A stretch of DNA of 60,538 nucleotides from DAOOVD01 sp035369845 (GCA_035369845.1 DAOOVD010000007.1:1-60538); one strand, 5' to 3'. Shown: positions 33,125 to 41,432, counted from the stretch's first letter. Notes: a model not told the origin generated them from the letters alone. Numbers and translations are program-made.

Positions 33125-33694
33125 ATGAGCGTCAATGTCCCGGATGAGCCGGTGGCACGGGTATTGGAACTCCAGTCGAGATACGGAATCGACCAGGAAA
33201 CGATGCTCCTGTACATGAGTTCGGTAAATTTGATGAGCATTTTAAGTTTGATCAGCCGGCGTTACCAGGGCGCTGCATATAATCCCCATGCCGCCGCCTT
33301 GCCGGCTCCGGCGCTTCCGCCGCTGACAACGGGCGGGCCGCAGGGGGGGAATTTATCCCTGGATAATGTCATGGGCATGCTGATGAAGATGTTCGGCAGC
33401 GGGAACGCCCCGGGAGGGCAGGGCTTGAACCCGGCTGCGCTGATGAGCTTGCTGAGCGCTCTGGTTGGGCAGAACCTGGATTTGGGGAAAATTTTCAGCA
33501 TGCTCGGAAACCTGACCGGTTCCGGCGTCAAGGCGCCGCCCGCGACGGAGGAGAAAACGCAGAAGCCTTCTGCTCCCGCGGAAGCTGCCCAGGCAACACC
33601 CGACTTGAAAAATGCCGGGGAGGAAAAAGCAGTTAAGAGAGAAGTTCCGAAGATCATGAAGTGGGATCAATTGGACGACCGTAAAAAAGCATAA
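33125..33694 (+). CDS. Hypothetical protein, methionine/proline-rich
   Basis: 189-residue protein without recognised domain. The first 40 residues include a helix (LELQSRYGIDQETMLLYMSS). A Pro/Ala/Gly-rich linker follows, then an amphipathic hydrophobic region (VMGMLMKMFGSG, AALMSLLSALVGQNLDLGKIFSMLGNL split) and a lysine/alanine tail. The ATG at 33125 follows GGAGGAG; a TTG at 33110 is possible. It follows the ybaB paralogue by 36 bases and is likely co-transcribed. Confidence 0.6.
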   Translation: MSVNVPDEPVARVLELQSRYGIDQETMLLYMSSVNLMSILSLISRRYQGAAYNPHAAALPAPALPPLTTGGPQGGNLSLDNVMGMLMKMFGSGNAPGGQGLNPAALMSLLSALVGQNLDLGKIFSMLGNLTGSGVKAPPATEEKTQKPSAPAEAAQATPDLKNAGEEKAVKREVPKIMKWDQLDDRKKA

Positions 33695-33715
33695 TTGGGG
33701 CGCCGGCTGCGAAAG

Positions 33716-33781
33716 AAAGGGGCTGACTCATAAGTCCGCCCCGCTTTCATAAGAAAAAATTGCTTTTGAGACAGCCCCTTT
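33716..33781. terminator. Large inverted repeat between converging genes
   Basis: AAAGGGGCTG (33716-33725) and CAGCCCCTTT (33772-33781) are perfectly complementary and enclose a further CCGCCCCGC segment. The arms end at the boundaries between the converging 33125-33694 and 33812-34111 genes. It could act as a bidirectional terminator. Confidence 0.5.
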
Positions 33782-33811
33782 CCCGGGAAAGAACGTCGCA
33801 TGATGCGGCAC

Positions 33812-34111
33812 CTAGGAGATTTCCCCCGTCTCGCTTGTTACAGGAGGATCCCATGTCGCAGGAAGCTCCGGCTTTACGGCAGGCTGCGGCGCCGGTACGG
33901 AGACCTCCCCGCCGGCAGGATGCGGGGGGGACTGGCCCGCTCCCGCCGTGACCATTTTGAGGACGGTCGCTTGAAAGGTATCAATGCCGTTTTTAATATT
34001 CTTGATGGAATCCGCTGTCGCCTGAAGGACGGTCATCAGCAATTCCAGGTTTTTTTCCACGTCCGGGACATTTGACAGCAAAAAGAGCATTGGGTTGTAC
34101 AAACGTTTCAA
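33812..34111 (-). CDS. Small hypothetical protein, first of a tandem paralogous pair
   Basis: 99-residue protein of unknown function. A hydrophobic N-terminus (RLYNPMLFLLSN) precedes a helical segment DVEKNLELLMTVLQATADSI and IKNGIDTFQATV, then a Pro-rich tail (about 60-99). The helical core matches the neighbour at 34157-34396. The TTG at 34111 has GGAG at a suitable distance; a GTG at 34120 is possible. Probably co-transcribed with the upstream paralogue. Confidence 0.55.
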   Translation of the reverse strand: MKRLYNPMLFLLSNVPDVEKNLELLMTVLQATADSIKNIKNGIDTFQATVLKMVTAGAGQSPPHPAGGEVSVPAPQPAVKPELPATWDPPVTSETGEIS

Positions 34112-34156
34112 TGCAATCACTCCATTATTATGGTTTAACCCGGGAATACCGGCTTG

Positions 34157-34396
34157 TCAGGAGTCGCTTCCCCCTCCATCCGCCGAACCGTACCCCGTGT
34201 TGTCCGCGGCATCAGTTTTTTTCGCCGCCTGGTCGGCCATAAATGTTTTGATGGTGGCATGAAAGGTATCAAAACCGTTCCTGATGCTCGTTACAGATTC
34301 TTTTACGGCCATAATGAAGGTATTAAGATTTTCAAGATGTTTTTCGGAATCCGGCAGGATTGCCAGTGAAATGATAAACGGCAGTAAGCGGTACAA
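34157..34396 (-). CDS. Small hypothetical protein, second of the tandem pair
   Basis: 79-residue protein with a hydrophobic N-terminus (LLPFIISLAI), then DSEKHLENLNTFIMAVKESV and IRNGFDTFHATIKTFM. The core aligns with residues about 15-55 of the neighbour: D.EK.LE.L, S.I.NG.DTF.AT. The tail is Ala/Asp/Gly-rich. The TTG at 34396 follows AGGAGATG. A sigma-K-like promoter sits 48 bases upstream, suggesting late mother-cell expression. Confidence 0.6.
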   Translation of the reverse strand: MYRLLPFIISLAILPDSEKHLENLNTFIMAVKESVTSIRNGFDTFHATIKTFMADQAAKKTDAADNTGYGSADGGGSDS

Positions 34397-34443
34397 TCTG
34401 TTACATCTCCTTTCCTGCTAATATCTGGCTTTAAATTTTAGTT

Positions 34444-34471
34444 TATTTTATGTTTTGGCCGGGCATTCTGT
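34444..34471 (-). promoter_or_regulatory. Candidate sigma-K promoter for the paralogous pair
   Basis: On the minus strand AC, a 17-base spacer and CATAAAATA match AC-N16-17-CATANNNTA. Pattern match only, but it is the third such site in the window and it faces a likely spore cluster. Confidence 0.55.
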
Positions 34472-34544
34472 TACATGAGGTTCGATCTTGCCTGTTAATA
34501 AACAGCCGGAATCCCGCCGGGAAAAGAAAAGGAGAGGATACCGG

Positions 34545-34991
34545 ATGCAGTTAAAATTTTTGCCTTTTGCTATCGCCGCTTTTTCCGGCGTCGCCATGGC
34601 CGTACAGGGCTCTCTCAATTCTGCGCTCGGAAAAGTGGTGGGTTTGTGGGAAACGACTTTTGTCGTTCATCTTACCGGACTCATCCTGGTTACCGTTCTT
34701 TTGTTCGTTTGCAGGCTTGGGGACGGCTCCCTGGCCAATGTCGTGCAGGCTCCCTGGTATACCTTCCTTGGCGGGGCAATCGGAGTTTTAATCATTTACG
34801 GGGTTGTCAGGAGCATGCCCAGGGTAGGCGTGGCTCCGGCGACGACCGCAATTATCCTCGGGCAGGTGCTGACAGCCGGCCTGGTGGATCATTTCGGTTT
34901 CTTCGGAATGAACAAAATACCTTTCAACTATTACAAGATATTGGGGACTTTATTGATGGCGGGCGGGGCCTGGCTTGTTCTCAGGCAATGA
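34545..34991 (+). CDS. DMT-family membrane protein (DUF606/YdcZ)
   Basis: 148-residue integral membrane protein with four or five hydrophobic segments, of the DUF606/YdcZ half-size drug/metabolite transporter family. The N-terminal AAFSGVAMAVQGSLNSALGK and GAIGVLIIYGVV, APATTAIILGQ and the end GGAWLVLRQ match the family. The ATG at 34545 follows AAAGGAGAGGA. It converges with a ZIP-type gene, overlapping by 11 bases. Confidence 0.8.
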   Translation: MQLKFLPFAIAAFSGVAMAVQGSLNSALGKVVGLWETTFVVHLTGLILVTVLLFVCRLGDGSLANVVQAPWYTFLGGAIGVLIIYGVVRSMPRVGVAPATTAIILGQVLTAGLVDHFGFFGMNKIPFNYYKILGTLLMAGGAWLVLRQ

Positions 34992-35706
34992 AGTCCAGGG
35001 CGATAATGAAGAAAATGCCCGCAAGCATGCCCGTATAGGCATGGAGTCTGCTGTTCCGTCGGGATTCCGGCGCCAGTTCGCGGATGACGATGTAGGTCAT
35101 GGTGCCTGCCGCAAAAGCCAGCAGGGGGCTGATCAGCGCCCGGGATTTTTCCGTCAGCAAAAATCCGGCAAAAGCACCCAGCGGTGTTACCGCACTGATC
35201 GCGGCGTTTATTGCCAGAATGCGCCAGGCTCCTAATCCGCCGTACCCGAGAGGTGCTGCGGCGGCCATTCCCTCGGGGATATTGTGAAGTCCGATGGCGA
35301 AAACGAGCAGCGGCCCGAGTTTTTCGGCAGCGGCGAATCCCGCTGCGATGGCCATTCCTTCCGGGAAATCGTGCAGAGCAATGCCGGCGGCAATCAGGTA
35401 ACCCATTTTAAGATAAGACTTACCCGCAAAGGTGGCGGGAGAAAGGGAGTTGAGCAAGCAATCCAGGACGGCCATCATCCCGATTCCCCCGCAAAAACCT
35501 GTTAAAGCGGCGACTGGACTCCCGTAGCGAAGGGAGGACGGCACCAGGTCGAATGCGATTACTGCCGTCATTATTCCGGCGGCCAGCCCCAGCAGAAAGG
35601 AAAAGCGGCCGGCTTGCAGACGGCCGCGCAAAATGATCAGAAGAGCGCCCAAGCACGTTCCGGAGCCGGCTACCAACCCGAGCAGGACAATACCGTGCAA
35701 ACTCAT
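34981..35706 (-). CDS. ZIP-family metal transporter
   Basis: Integral membrane protein (241 aa) with about eight hydrophobic segments. HDFPEGMAIA and HNIPEGMA are the paired metal-binding motifs of transmembrane segments 4 and 5 of ZIP (zinc/iron uptake) proteins. The product resembles GufA/ZupT. Overlap of 11 bases at the 3' ends with the convergent DMT gene. Substrate is probably Zn(II) or a related divalent ion. Confidence 0.88.
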   Translation of the reverse strand: MSLHGIVLLGLVAGSGTCLGALLIILRGRLQAGRFSFLLGLAAGIMTAVIAFDLVPSSLRYGSPVAALTGFCGGIGMMAVLDCLLNSLSPATFAGKSYLKMGYLIAAGIALHDFPEGMAIAAGFAAAEKLGPLLVFAIGLHNIPEGMAAAAPLGYGGLGAWRILAINAAISAVTPLGAFAGFLLTEKSRALISPLLAFAAGTMTYIVIRELAPESRRNSRLHAYTGMLAGIFFIIALDFIA

Positions 35707-35769
35707 ACCCGCCTTTGCAAAGTCCTTAATGGATTTTATCGGGCAGGCGGTGCGGGTATGCCAAAAAAG

Positions 35770-36372
35770 TTACGCCGGAATCATAATAACCTGTCCTGGA
35801 TATATTACGTCGGGATTGGCAATTCTGTTCAATTCGATGATGGAATTCAGGCTTTTGCCATATTTCCGGGCGATTTGCCAGAGGGTTTCACCGTGCTGTA
35901 CGATGTGAGCTTTTGAGCCGTTCAAACCGTTGCGCGGGCTGCCTTTTAGGGATTCGGAACCCGGACCGTTTTTTCCCCAGGTGATTACCACCGGGGTACC
36001 GATCGAAACCTTTGGAAACAGTTCTTCGACATCCCGGTTGTACATGCGGATGCAGCCGTTTGAAACATAACCGCCGATGGACTGGGGGTTGTTCGTTCCG
36101 TGAATGCCGTAATTCCCGTTCGGAATGGAAAGGCCCATCCAGCGTGTTCCAAGGACGCCTCCCGGGTTCATTATTTTTTCAACCACCCGGTAACTGCCAG
36201 CAGGTGTAGGCGTGGACGCTTTTCCGACTCCCACGGGGTAGGTTTTGGCAAGACGTTCGCCCTCAAAATAAGAAAGCCTACGGGTGCTAAGGTTGATTAA
36301 AATATGGCTTCCAAAGGCCCCGGTATGTGCTTCCGCCATTTTTGCCCACCTGTTCGTGTTATTTTTTATCAT
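35770..36372 (-). CDS. L,D-transpeptidase (YkuD) with C-terminal LysM
   Basis: 200-residue cell-wall crosslinking enzyme. The YkuD domain (about 10-130) has HGTN and the SNGCIRM active site with the catalytic Cys. A LysM domain (about 150-200, HIVQHGETLWQIARKYGKS) binds peptidoglycan. The frame is open to 36534, but the ATG at 36372 follows GGAGGG and yields the expected start. There is no signal peptide, as in spore-associated YkuD proteins of Bacillus. Confidence 0.87.
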   Translation of the reverse strand: MIKNNTNRWAKMAEAHTGAFGSHILINLSTRRLSYFEGERLAKTYPVGVGKASTPTPAGSYRVVEKIMNPGGVLGTRWMGLSIPNGNYGIHGTNNPQSIGGYVSNGCIRMYNRDVEELFPKVSIGTPVVITWGKNGPGSESLKGSPRNGLNGSKAHIVQHGETLWQIARKYGKSLNSIIELNRIANPDVIYPGQVIMIPA

Positions 36373-36649
36373 ATGACGGGGACCCTCCGAAAGGTCATCT
36401 GAGCCGCTTGAAAAAGGACAGTTTTTTCCGGCTGGTTTTTTTACAAGATTAAAGGATTTTTTGTATTTTTGACTAACTAACCCTTCATGAACGTACAGAT
36501 GCAGACCACGGACACAGGTGAGCGTGGCTTGCATCCATAATATCGGGCGGCGTTGCCCGGCATCTTTTGACGGCGCCCTTTACACCACGAGTGTGGGGCG
36601 CGGCTCTGCGCCGGGACGCTGCGAAAATACCGGAAGAAGAGGGGTTCTC

Positions 36650-37516
36650 ATGCTTGCCGCTCAAGCGAGGGCTAAAATAAACCTTACCCTTGACGTGCTG
36701 GGAAAAAGACCGGACGGATATCACGAGATAGAAACGGTCATGCAGTCCATAGAGCTTTGTGATCAAATGGAGTTTTACCCCGCGGAAGAGAAAATAACCT
36801 TGTCGGTTGAGGGGAACTCCGTCCCGGCGGGGCCGGGAAACCTGGTATACCGGGCAGCTGAGCGGCTGCGCGAATTTTCCGGGAAGAAAGCGGGGGTGAG
36901 AATCCGCCTGGTAAAAAATATTCCTGTTGAAGCGGGATTGGGCGGCGGATCAGCCGACGCCGCCGTCACCCTGGCCGCTTTGAATGAATTGTGGGAAATC
37001 GGCCTGTCTTTGAGCGAACTGACGGCGCTGGGCGGGCAGCTTGGCTCGGATGTGCCTTTCGGTTTGCTGGGAGGTACGGTTTTGGCCCGCGGCAGGGGGG
37101 AACGGCTGGAACAACTGCCTCCGTGCCCCCAATTAGGCCTGGTGTTGATAAAACCGCCTTTCGGCTTGTCCACTTCGTCCGTATACAGGGCTTATACGGC
37201 CGGCGGATCGGCAAAAAGGCCCGACAACCTGGCCATGATCAGGGCCGTCAAGGAAAAAGACCTCGCCGGCATTGCCGGAAACCTTGCCAACGTCCTGGAG
37301 CGGACTGCTGTGGCCATGCACCCGGTGATTGGAGAGATCAAATCGAAGCTGATCGAAGCGGGAGCCATGGCGGCGCTGATGTCCGGCAGCGGCCCCACCG
37401 TTTTCGGTCTGGCTCTGGACCTGGAATCCGCCCGTGAGATTGCCTCCCGTTACAACAGGACGGACGAGCTTGTGCTGGTCAGCCGGACATTTAACGAAGC
37501 GGCGAAAAAAAACTGA
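36650..37516 (+). CDS. ispE: 4-diphosphocytidyl-2-C-methyl-D-erythritol kinase
   Basis: GHMP-family kinase (288 aa) of the non-mevalonate isoprenoid pathway. The N-terminal ARAKINLTLDVLGKRPDGYH, the glycine-rich PVEAGLGGGSADAAVTL, and the MSGSGPTVFG motif are present. The frame extends upstream to 36518, but the ATG at 36650 (MLAAQARAKINL) follows AGAAGAGGGG and suits the family. In Bacillus the gene sits between yabG/veg/sspF and purR. Confidence 0.95.
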   Translation: MLAAQARAKINLTLDVLGKRPDGYHEIETVMQSIELCDQMEFYPAEEKITLSVEGNSVPAGPGNLVYRAAERLREFSGKKAGVRIRLVKNIPVEAGLGGGSADAAVTLAALNELWEIGLSLSELTALGGQLGSDVPFGLLGGTVLARGRGERLEQLPPCPQLGLVLIKPPFGLSTSSVYRAYTAGGSAKRPDNLAMIRAVKEKDLAGIAGNLANVLERTAVAMHPVIGEIKSKLIEAGAMAALMSGSGPTVFGLALDLESAREIASRYNRTDELVLVSRTFNEAAKKN

Positions 37517-37520
37517 ACTC

Positions 37521-37550
37521 TTGTGGTATTTACCCATTCGGGGTTAAAAT
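37521..37550 (+). promoter_or_regulatory. Candidate sigma-A promoter for GntR gene
   Basis: TTGTGG (37521-37526) and TAAAAT (37545-37550) spaced by 18 bases, just after the ispE stop and 34 bases before the GntR ATG. Confidence 0.4.
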
Positions 37551-37583
37551 ATATATAGTTTTTTGAAGGAGGGACACAGGCGA

Positions 37584-38267
37584 ATGGAACAACCCAGACT
37601 GGTGCCGATTAAACTGGACAACTACAAACCCTTGCGGGAGATGGTTTTTGAGTCCCTCCGGGAAGCAATTATCCTGGGAAGGCTGAAGCCCGGAGAGCGT
37701 CTAATGGAGATCCAGTTGGCCGAGGAAATGGGCGTAAGCCGCACCCCGGTGCGGGAAGCGATAAGAAAGCTGGAGCTGGAAGGTTTCGTGGTGATGGTTC
37801 CGCGCAAAGGAGCTTATGTGGCCGGTATTTCACTTAAAGATATCGTAGATGTATTTGAGGTGCGGGCCGCCCTGGAGGGGTTGGCGGCCGGGCTCGCTGC
37901 GGAACGGATTACGGACGGTGAACTGGAACAGCTCGAGCGCTCCCTCATCCAGGTCAATGTCAGCAGTCCCGGTGATATCAACGTTATCGCCGAAGGAGAT
38001 TCCTCTTTTCATAATCTTATCTACCTGGCTTCCCGGAACCAGCGCCTGGTTCAGATCATCACTCACCTCCAGGAACAGATTCAGCGTTTTAGAATGACCA
38101 CCCTGTCTCAGCCCGGCCGTACAAAGATTGCCCTGGACGAACACAAAAAAATCGTTGAAGCCATTTCCGAGCGTGACATAGAACTTGCCCAGACCCTTGC
38201 CAGGGAGCATATTGAAAATGCTGAACAAATATTGTTGAATGCTCTCAGAGAGGAAGAAGGGCAATGA
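37584..38267 (+). CDS. GntR-family regulator with FCD domain
   Basis: Transcriptional regulator (227 aa). An N-terminal winged helix (about 15-80, LAEEMGVSRTPVREAIRKLE with the recognition helix) is followed by a helical FCD ligand-binding domain (about 90-220) with VRAALEG, FHNLIYLASRN and H residues for a metal or organic-acid effector. The ATG at 37584 follows GAAGGAGGG. It sits in the place of purR in Bacillus, but is from a different family. Its stop TGA overlaps an ATG of a duplicated start region (see repeat at 38244-38340). Confidence 0.87.
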   Translation: MEQPRLVPIKLDNYKPLREMVFESLREAIILGRLKPGERLMEIQLAEEMGVSRTPVREAIRKLELEGFVVMVPRKGAYVAGISLKDIVDVFEVRAALEGLAAGLAAERITDGELEQLERSLIQVNVSSPGDINVIAEGDSSFHNLIYLASRNQRLVQIITHLQEQIQRFRMTTLSQPGRTKIALDEHKKIVEAISERDIELAQTLAREHIENAEQILLNALREEEGQ

Positions 38268-38340
38268 TTGATGCGGGTGCCGGTTGCCGAACTCGTCTGT
38301 AGACACCAGCTCAGAGAGGAAGAAGGGTAATGATTGATGC
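38244..38340 (+). repeat. 66-bp-period duplication at the GntR/nucleotidyltransferase junction
   Basis: A 31-base sequence, CTCAGAGAGGAAGAAGGG and on to AATGATTGATGC, occurs at 38244-38274 and again at 38310-38340 with a single C-to-T difference. The first copy is the end of the GntR gene plus an ATG start in ATGA overlap; the second is the real start of the nucleotidyltransferase gene. The duplication leaves a 12-codon orphan frame (38264-38302). Confidence 0.85.
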
Positions 38341-39085
38341 CGTTGTTCTGGCGGGAAGCCCCAACGACGGTCCCCTGCAGGAGTGCAGTCCGGTTTTGCA
38401 CGAGGCTCTGATACCCATAGGCGGCAGGGCCATGGTGGAGTACGTGGTGGACGCATTGTTGAACTCCCGGCAAATCAGGCGCGTCCTGGTGGTGGGCCCG
38501 GAGGCCGAGCTTTCATCCATGCTTTCGGGAGACAGGGTGTCGGTTGCCGGTTCCGCCGGCGGCATAATGCAGAACATCGAAGCGGGGTTGAGCAGGCTTC
38601 CCGGTGCGAAGAGGGTTCTGCTGGCGACTTCCGACATTCCTATGCTTACGTCCGAGGCTGTCGACGATTTTTTGACCCTTTGCGGGGATATGTCCGGGGA
38701 CCTTTATTATCCGGTGATATCCAGGAACGAGGTGGAAAAAAAATTTCCTTCCACCAGGCGGACTTATGTTTCCCTCAGAAGCGGGGTCTATACCGGCGGA
38801 AACCTTTTCATAATCAACCCGGCCAAGTTCAAGATGTGCGTTGACAACGGCCAGAAACTCATCAGCCTTCGCAAAAGCCCGGTCGGTTTATGCCGGCTTT
38901 TGGGCGTGGTATTTGTTGTTAAATTCCTTACCCGTACTTTGACTTTGCATGAAGCTGAAAAAAAAGTGTCGGAACTGCTGGGAATCAAGGGAACAGTGGT
39001 TATATCGAGATTTCCGGAGATAGGTGTGGATGTAGACAAGCCGGATGATTTGGAGCTTGTTTTAAAAACCATGGGCTTTAATTGA
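38330..39085 (+). CDS. MobA-like nucleotidyltransferase
   Basis: 251-residue GT-A-fold NTP transferase related to molybdopterin or sugar-nucleotide transferases. The start MIDAVVLAGSPNDGPL is the usual nucleotide-binding signature in altered form (GxGxR is lost), and TSDIPMLT is the metal-binding Asp motif. The ATG at 38330 follows GAGGAAGAAGGG. The acceptor substrate cannot be predicted. It follows the GntR gene and precedes a GNAT-like protein gene. Confidence 0.72.
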   Translation: MIDAVVLAGSPNDGPLQECSPVLHEALIPIGGRAMVEYVVDALLNSRQIRRVLVVGPEAELSSMLSGDRVSVAGSAGGIMQNIEAGLSRLPGAKRVLLATSDIPMLTSEAVDDFLTLCGDMSGDLYYPVISRNEVEKKFPSTRRTYVSLRSGVYTGGNLFIINPAKFKMCVDNGQKLISLRKSPVGLCRLLGVVFVVKFLTRTLTLHEAEKKVSELLGIKGTVVISRFPEIGVDVDKPDDLELVLKTMGFN

Positions 39086-39184
39086 AATTTCGGCAGTCAG
39101 CGCCGGCCAAAAAGGTCGGCTTTCATGTTTGTGGCATCAACCTTGCGGTCTGCATAACCTGTAAGCAAAAAGCGGGGTGCTGGC

Positions 39185-40234
39185 TTGTCTATCGAGGTTA
39201 TAGCAGTGTCGCCGGCAAACGGTTTGCGCGCCTTCAATTCTTTTCCCCGGTATATTTACGGAAACCGGCACAGGGCGCCGTCTTTCCCGGTTCTTGACCG
39301 GTCAAAACCGGGTTTTGATCCCCTGTTCGGCAGAGTGGAAGCGCAGCCGTTTCTGGCTGTGAAAGACGGCCGCATGGCCGGGCGGTTGGCGGCTGGTTTT
39401 CATCATGCCCTGGCCGGCGGTGAAACGGGCTATTTCGGCTATTTTGAGTCTGTAAATGATCGTGCGGTGGCTTCGGCGCTGCTGGAGACGGCGGCAAAAT
39501 GGCTGGCCGCCAGGGGCGCCGGCAGGGTAATCGGCCCGGTGGATCTCACTCCGCACGAGCGTTTGGGCCTGCTCGTGGAAGGTTTTGAAGGCGGGCACTG
39601 CCCCGGCATGCCTTACAACCCGCCGTTCTACGCTTCACTGCTGACGGGGTGCGGATTGAAAACGGAAACCGATCTTTACGCCTACCGGTGCAACTTGCCC
39701 GGTGGGATACCGGACAAACTGGCCAGGGTTGCAGACCGGGCCGGCCGTATTGAAGGCCTCCGTCTGAGACAGGTGGACTTTGACAATATAGCGGAGGAGG
39801 GGGAGATGTTTTCCCGCCTTCATAATGAATCGATGAGCCGGATCTGGGGTTTTGTGCCGCTTTCCCCGGATGAAGCCGCGGCTATTTGGAAAAAGCTTAA
39901 AGGCTTTTGCGATCCTGAAGTGATGCTTGTCGCCGAGGTTTGCGGAAAAGCGGCCGGTATTTGCCTGGCGCTGATGCCGGCGGGGATCGGCTTCTTTCCG
40001 GCCTCCGTCCGCGGCGCGCATGTCCGTCTGGCAGTCCTTTCAGTGCTGCCCGCCTACCGTTTCAAAGGGATTGAAGCCTTGTTGATCCGGGAGTGCGTAA
40101 AAAGAGTGCGCAAGAAAGGATTTGCCGGCATGGAATTTTCCCAGGTGGAAAAGAACAACACCATGATGAAGAGGATAATAGAAAGCTTTGGGGAAGCAAA
40201 AAGAAGCAGGCTGTACAGAATTTACAGGTATTAA
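39185..40234 (+). CDS. GNAT-like acetyltransferase domain protein
   Basis: 349-residue protein with a fold similar to the duplicated GNAT family, related to uncharacterised proteins with N-terminal PRYIYGNRHRAP-like residues. The middle has a GPVDLTPHERLGLL segment, and the C-terminal half (about 195-345) has VLSVLPAYRFKGIEALLI as acetyl-CoA-type motif A and ends AKRSRLYRIYRY. The TTG start at 39185 follows a weak GCGGGG. Substrate unknown. Confidence 0.6.
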   Translation: MSIEVIAVSPANGLRAFNSFPRYIYGNRHRAPSFPVLDRSKPGFDPLFGRVEAQPFLAVKDGRMAGRLAAGFHHALAGGETGYFGYFESVNDRAVASALLETAAKWLAARGAGRVIGPVDLTPHERLGLLVEGFEGGHCPGMPYNPPFYASLLTGCGLKTETDLYAYRCNLPGGIPDKLARVADRAGRIEGLRLRQVDFDNIAEEGEMFSRLHNESMSRIWGFVPLSPDEAAAIWKKLKGFCDPEVMLVAEVCGKAAGICLALMPAGIGFFPASVRGAHVRLAVLSVLPAYRFKGIEALLIRECVKRVRKKGFAGMEFSQVEKNNTMMKRIIESFGEAKRSRLYRIYRY

Positions 40235-40245
40235 TTTTTTAGCTA

Positions 40246-40273
40246 TTGATTTGCAGCCTGATAGCAATATAAT
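40246..40273 (+). promoter_or_regulatory. Sigma-A promoter for histidine kinase
   Basis: TTGATT (40246-40251) and TATAAT (40268-40273) with a 16-base spacer, just 11 bases after the previous gene. Confidence 0.6.
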
Positions 40274-40314
40274 AGTTATTGTGGCAAATGTTTTTTAAGG
40301 TGGTAATTTCTGTT

Positions 40315-41379
40315 TTGAACCACTATTTTTTTGAGGTGCTTTTAAAGACAGTTCCCCTGGCCGTGATTGCTGTCGATGAAAACCTGATTGTCAGAGCAGT
40401 AAGTTCAGAGGCGGAAACACTTTTGGACATCAAGGCCGACAGTATTGTCGGCAGCCATATAAAAAACTGCTGCCTGCTGGGTAAGTCCGGCCTGCAGAAT
40501 CTGGAAAAAACCCTTGAGGAAGGATTGGAAGCGAACGACACCTATTACCTTTACAGTGAGGATGTGGGTGGGAAGGAAGCCAGGCTGCTGACCCGGAGGG
40601 TGGAAGATCCGGGTGGAAAAGTTTTGGGAGCGGTTCTGTTGATAGATGCTCCCGGGCGGTTTGACGACAGCAAAAAGATTGTCAACAGTGAGAAGATAGA
40701 ACTTGCTCAGCAGATGGCCATAGGAATCGCGCATCATATAAGGAATCCCTTGACGGCGGTCAGAGGGTTTATCCAAATTTTGCAGAACAAAACGGACGAT
40801 CAGCCCGTAACGGGTTTTCAGGAGTTCTCCGCCATTGCCTTAAAAGAGCTTGACCGGGTCAACAACGTAATAAGCAACCTGTTGCAGTTCACCGATTCTT
40901 CCCCGACGAAGAGGGAGATTGTGAACATCGGCAGCCTTTTGGAAAACGTTTTGACCTTTATCAAGGCGAAGGTTGCCGTATCGGGCATCTTGCTGATCAA
41001 AGAGATACCTCCCGATCTGCCGAACACCTCAATAGATCTGGTGCGGGTTATTCACGCCCTGTTCAACATCCTGGATAACGCCATCCAGTCCATGCCGGAA
41101 GGCGGCCAGTTGATAATCAAGTGTCACGTCTTGCCCGGCAAGAAAAAGGTTTGTATAGAGATCGGGGACAGCGGCGCCGGCATACCCGGCGAAGAATTGA
41201 GCAAAATTTTCAACCCCTTTTACAGTACCAAGGGGGAAGGAATGGGCTTCGGACTTGCCCTGGCGAACAAAATCATACACGAGCACGACGGGGAGATTAG
41301 GGTGTTGAGCGAAGTTGGAAAGGGGTCGACATTTTTGGTCTTCCTGCCTGTTTGTACGGAAAAACAAAATACCGAATAA
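40315..41379 (+). CDS. Orphan PAS-domain histidine kinase
   Basis: Soluble sensor kinase (354 aa). A PAS domain (about 1-125) precedes a HisKA domain with IGIAHHIRNPLTAVRGF, where the H in AHHIRNP is the phosphorylation site. HATPase_c (about 250-350) shows NILDNAIQSM (N box), GDSGAGIPGEEL (G1), and GMGFGLALANKI (G2). The TTG at 40315 follows AAGGTGGT; the earlier TTG at 40279 has no ribosome site. No response-regulator gene is adjacent, as for sporulation kinases that feed Spo0F. Role in sporulation is inference. Confidence 0.85.
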   Translation: MNHYFFEVLLKTVPLAVIAVDENLIVRAVSSEAETLLDIKADSIVGSHIKNCCLLGKSGLQNLEKTLEEGLEANDTYYLYSEDVGGKEARLLTRRVEDPGGKVLGAVLLIDAPGRFDDSKKIVNSEKIELAQQMAIGIAHHIRNPLTAVRGFIQILQNKTDDQPVTGFQEFSAIALKELDRVNNVISNLLQFTDSSPTKREIVNIGSLLENVLTFIKAKVAVSGILLIKEIPPDLPNTSIDLVRVIHALFNILDNAIQSMPEGGQLIIKCHVLPGKKKVCIEIGDSGAGIPGEELSKIFNPFYSTKGEGMGFGLALANKIIHEHDGEIRVLSEVGKGSTFLVFLPVCTEKQNTE

Positions 41380-41432
41380 AAATGAGTTGGGAGTTCCATA
41401 ATACTTTTGGTAGATAAAGGAGGCATGGCGTA

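Noticed and set aside
33760..34075. Plus-strand short frames opposite the small paralogue pair
   Set aside because: Arg- and Pro-rich shadows; the minus strand shows paralogy between the two proteins and good starts.
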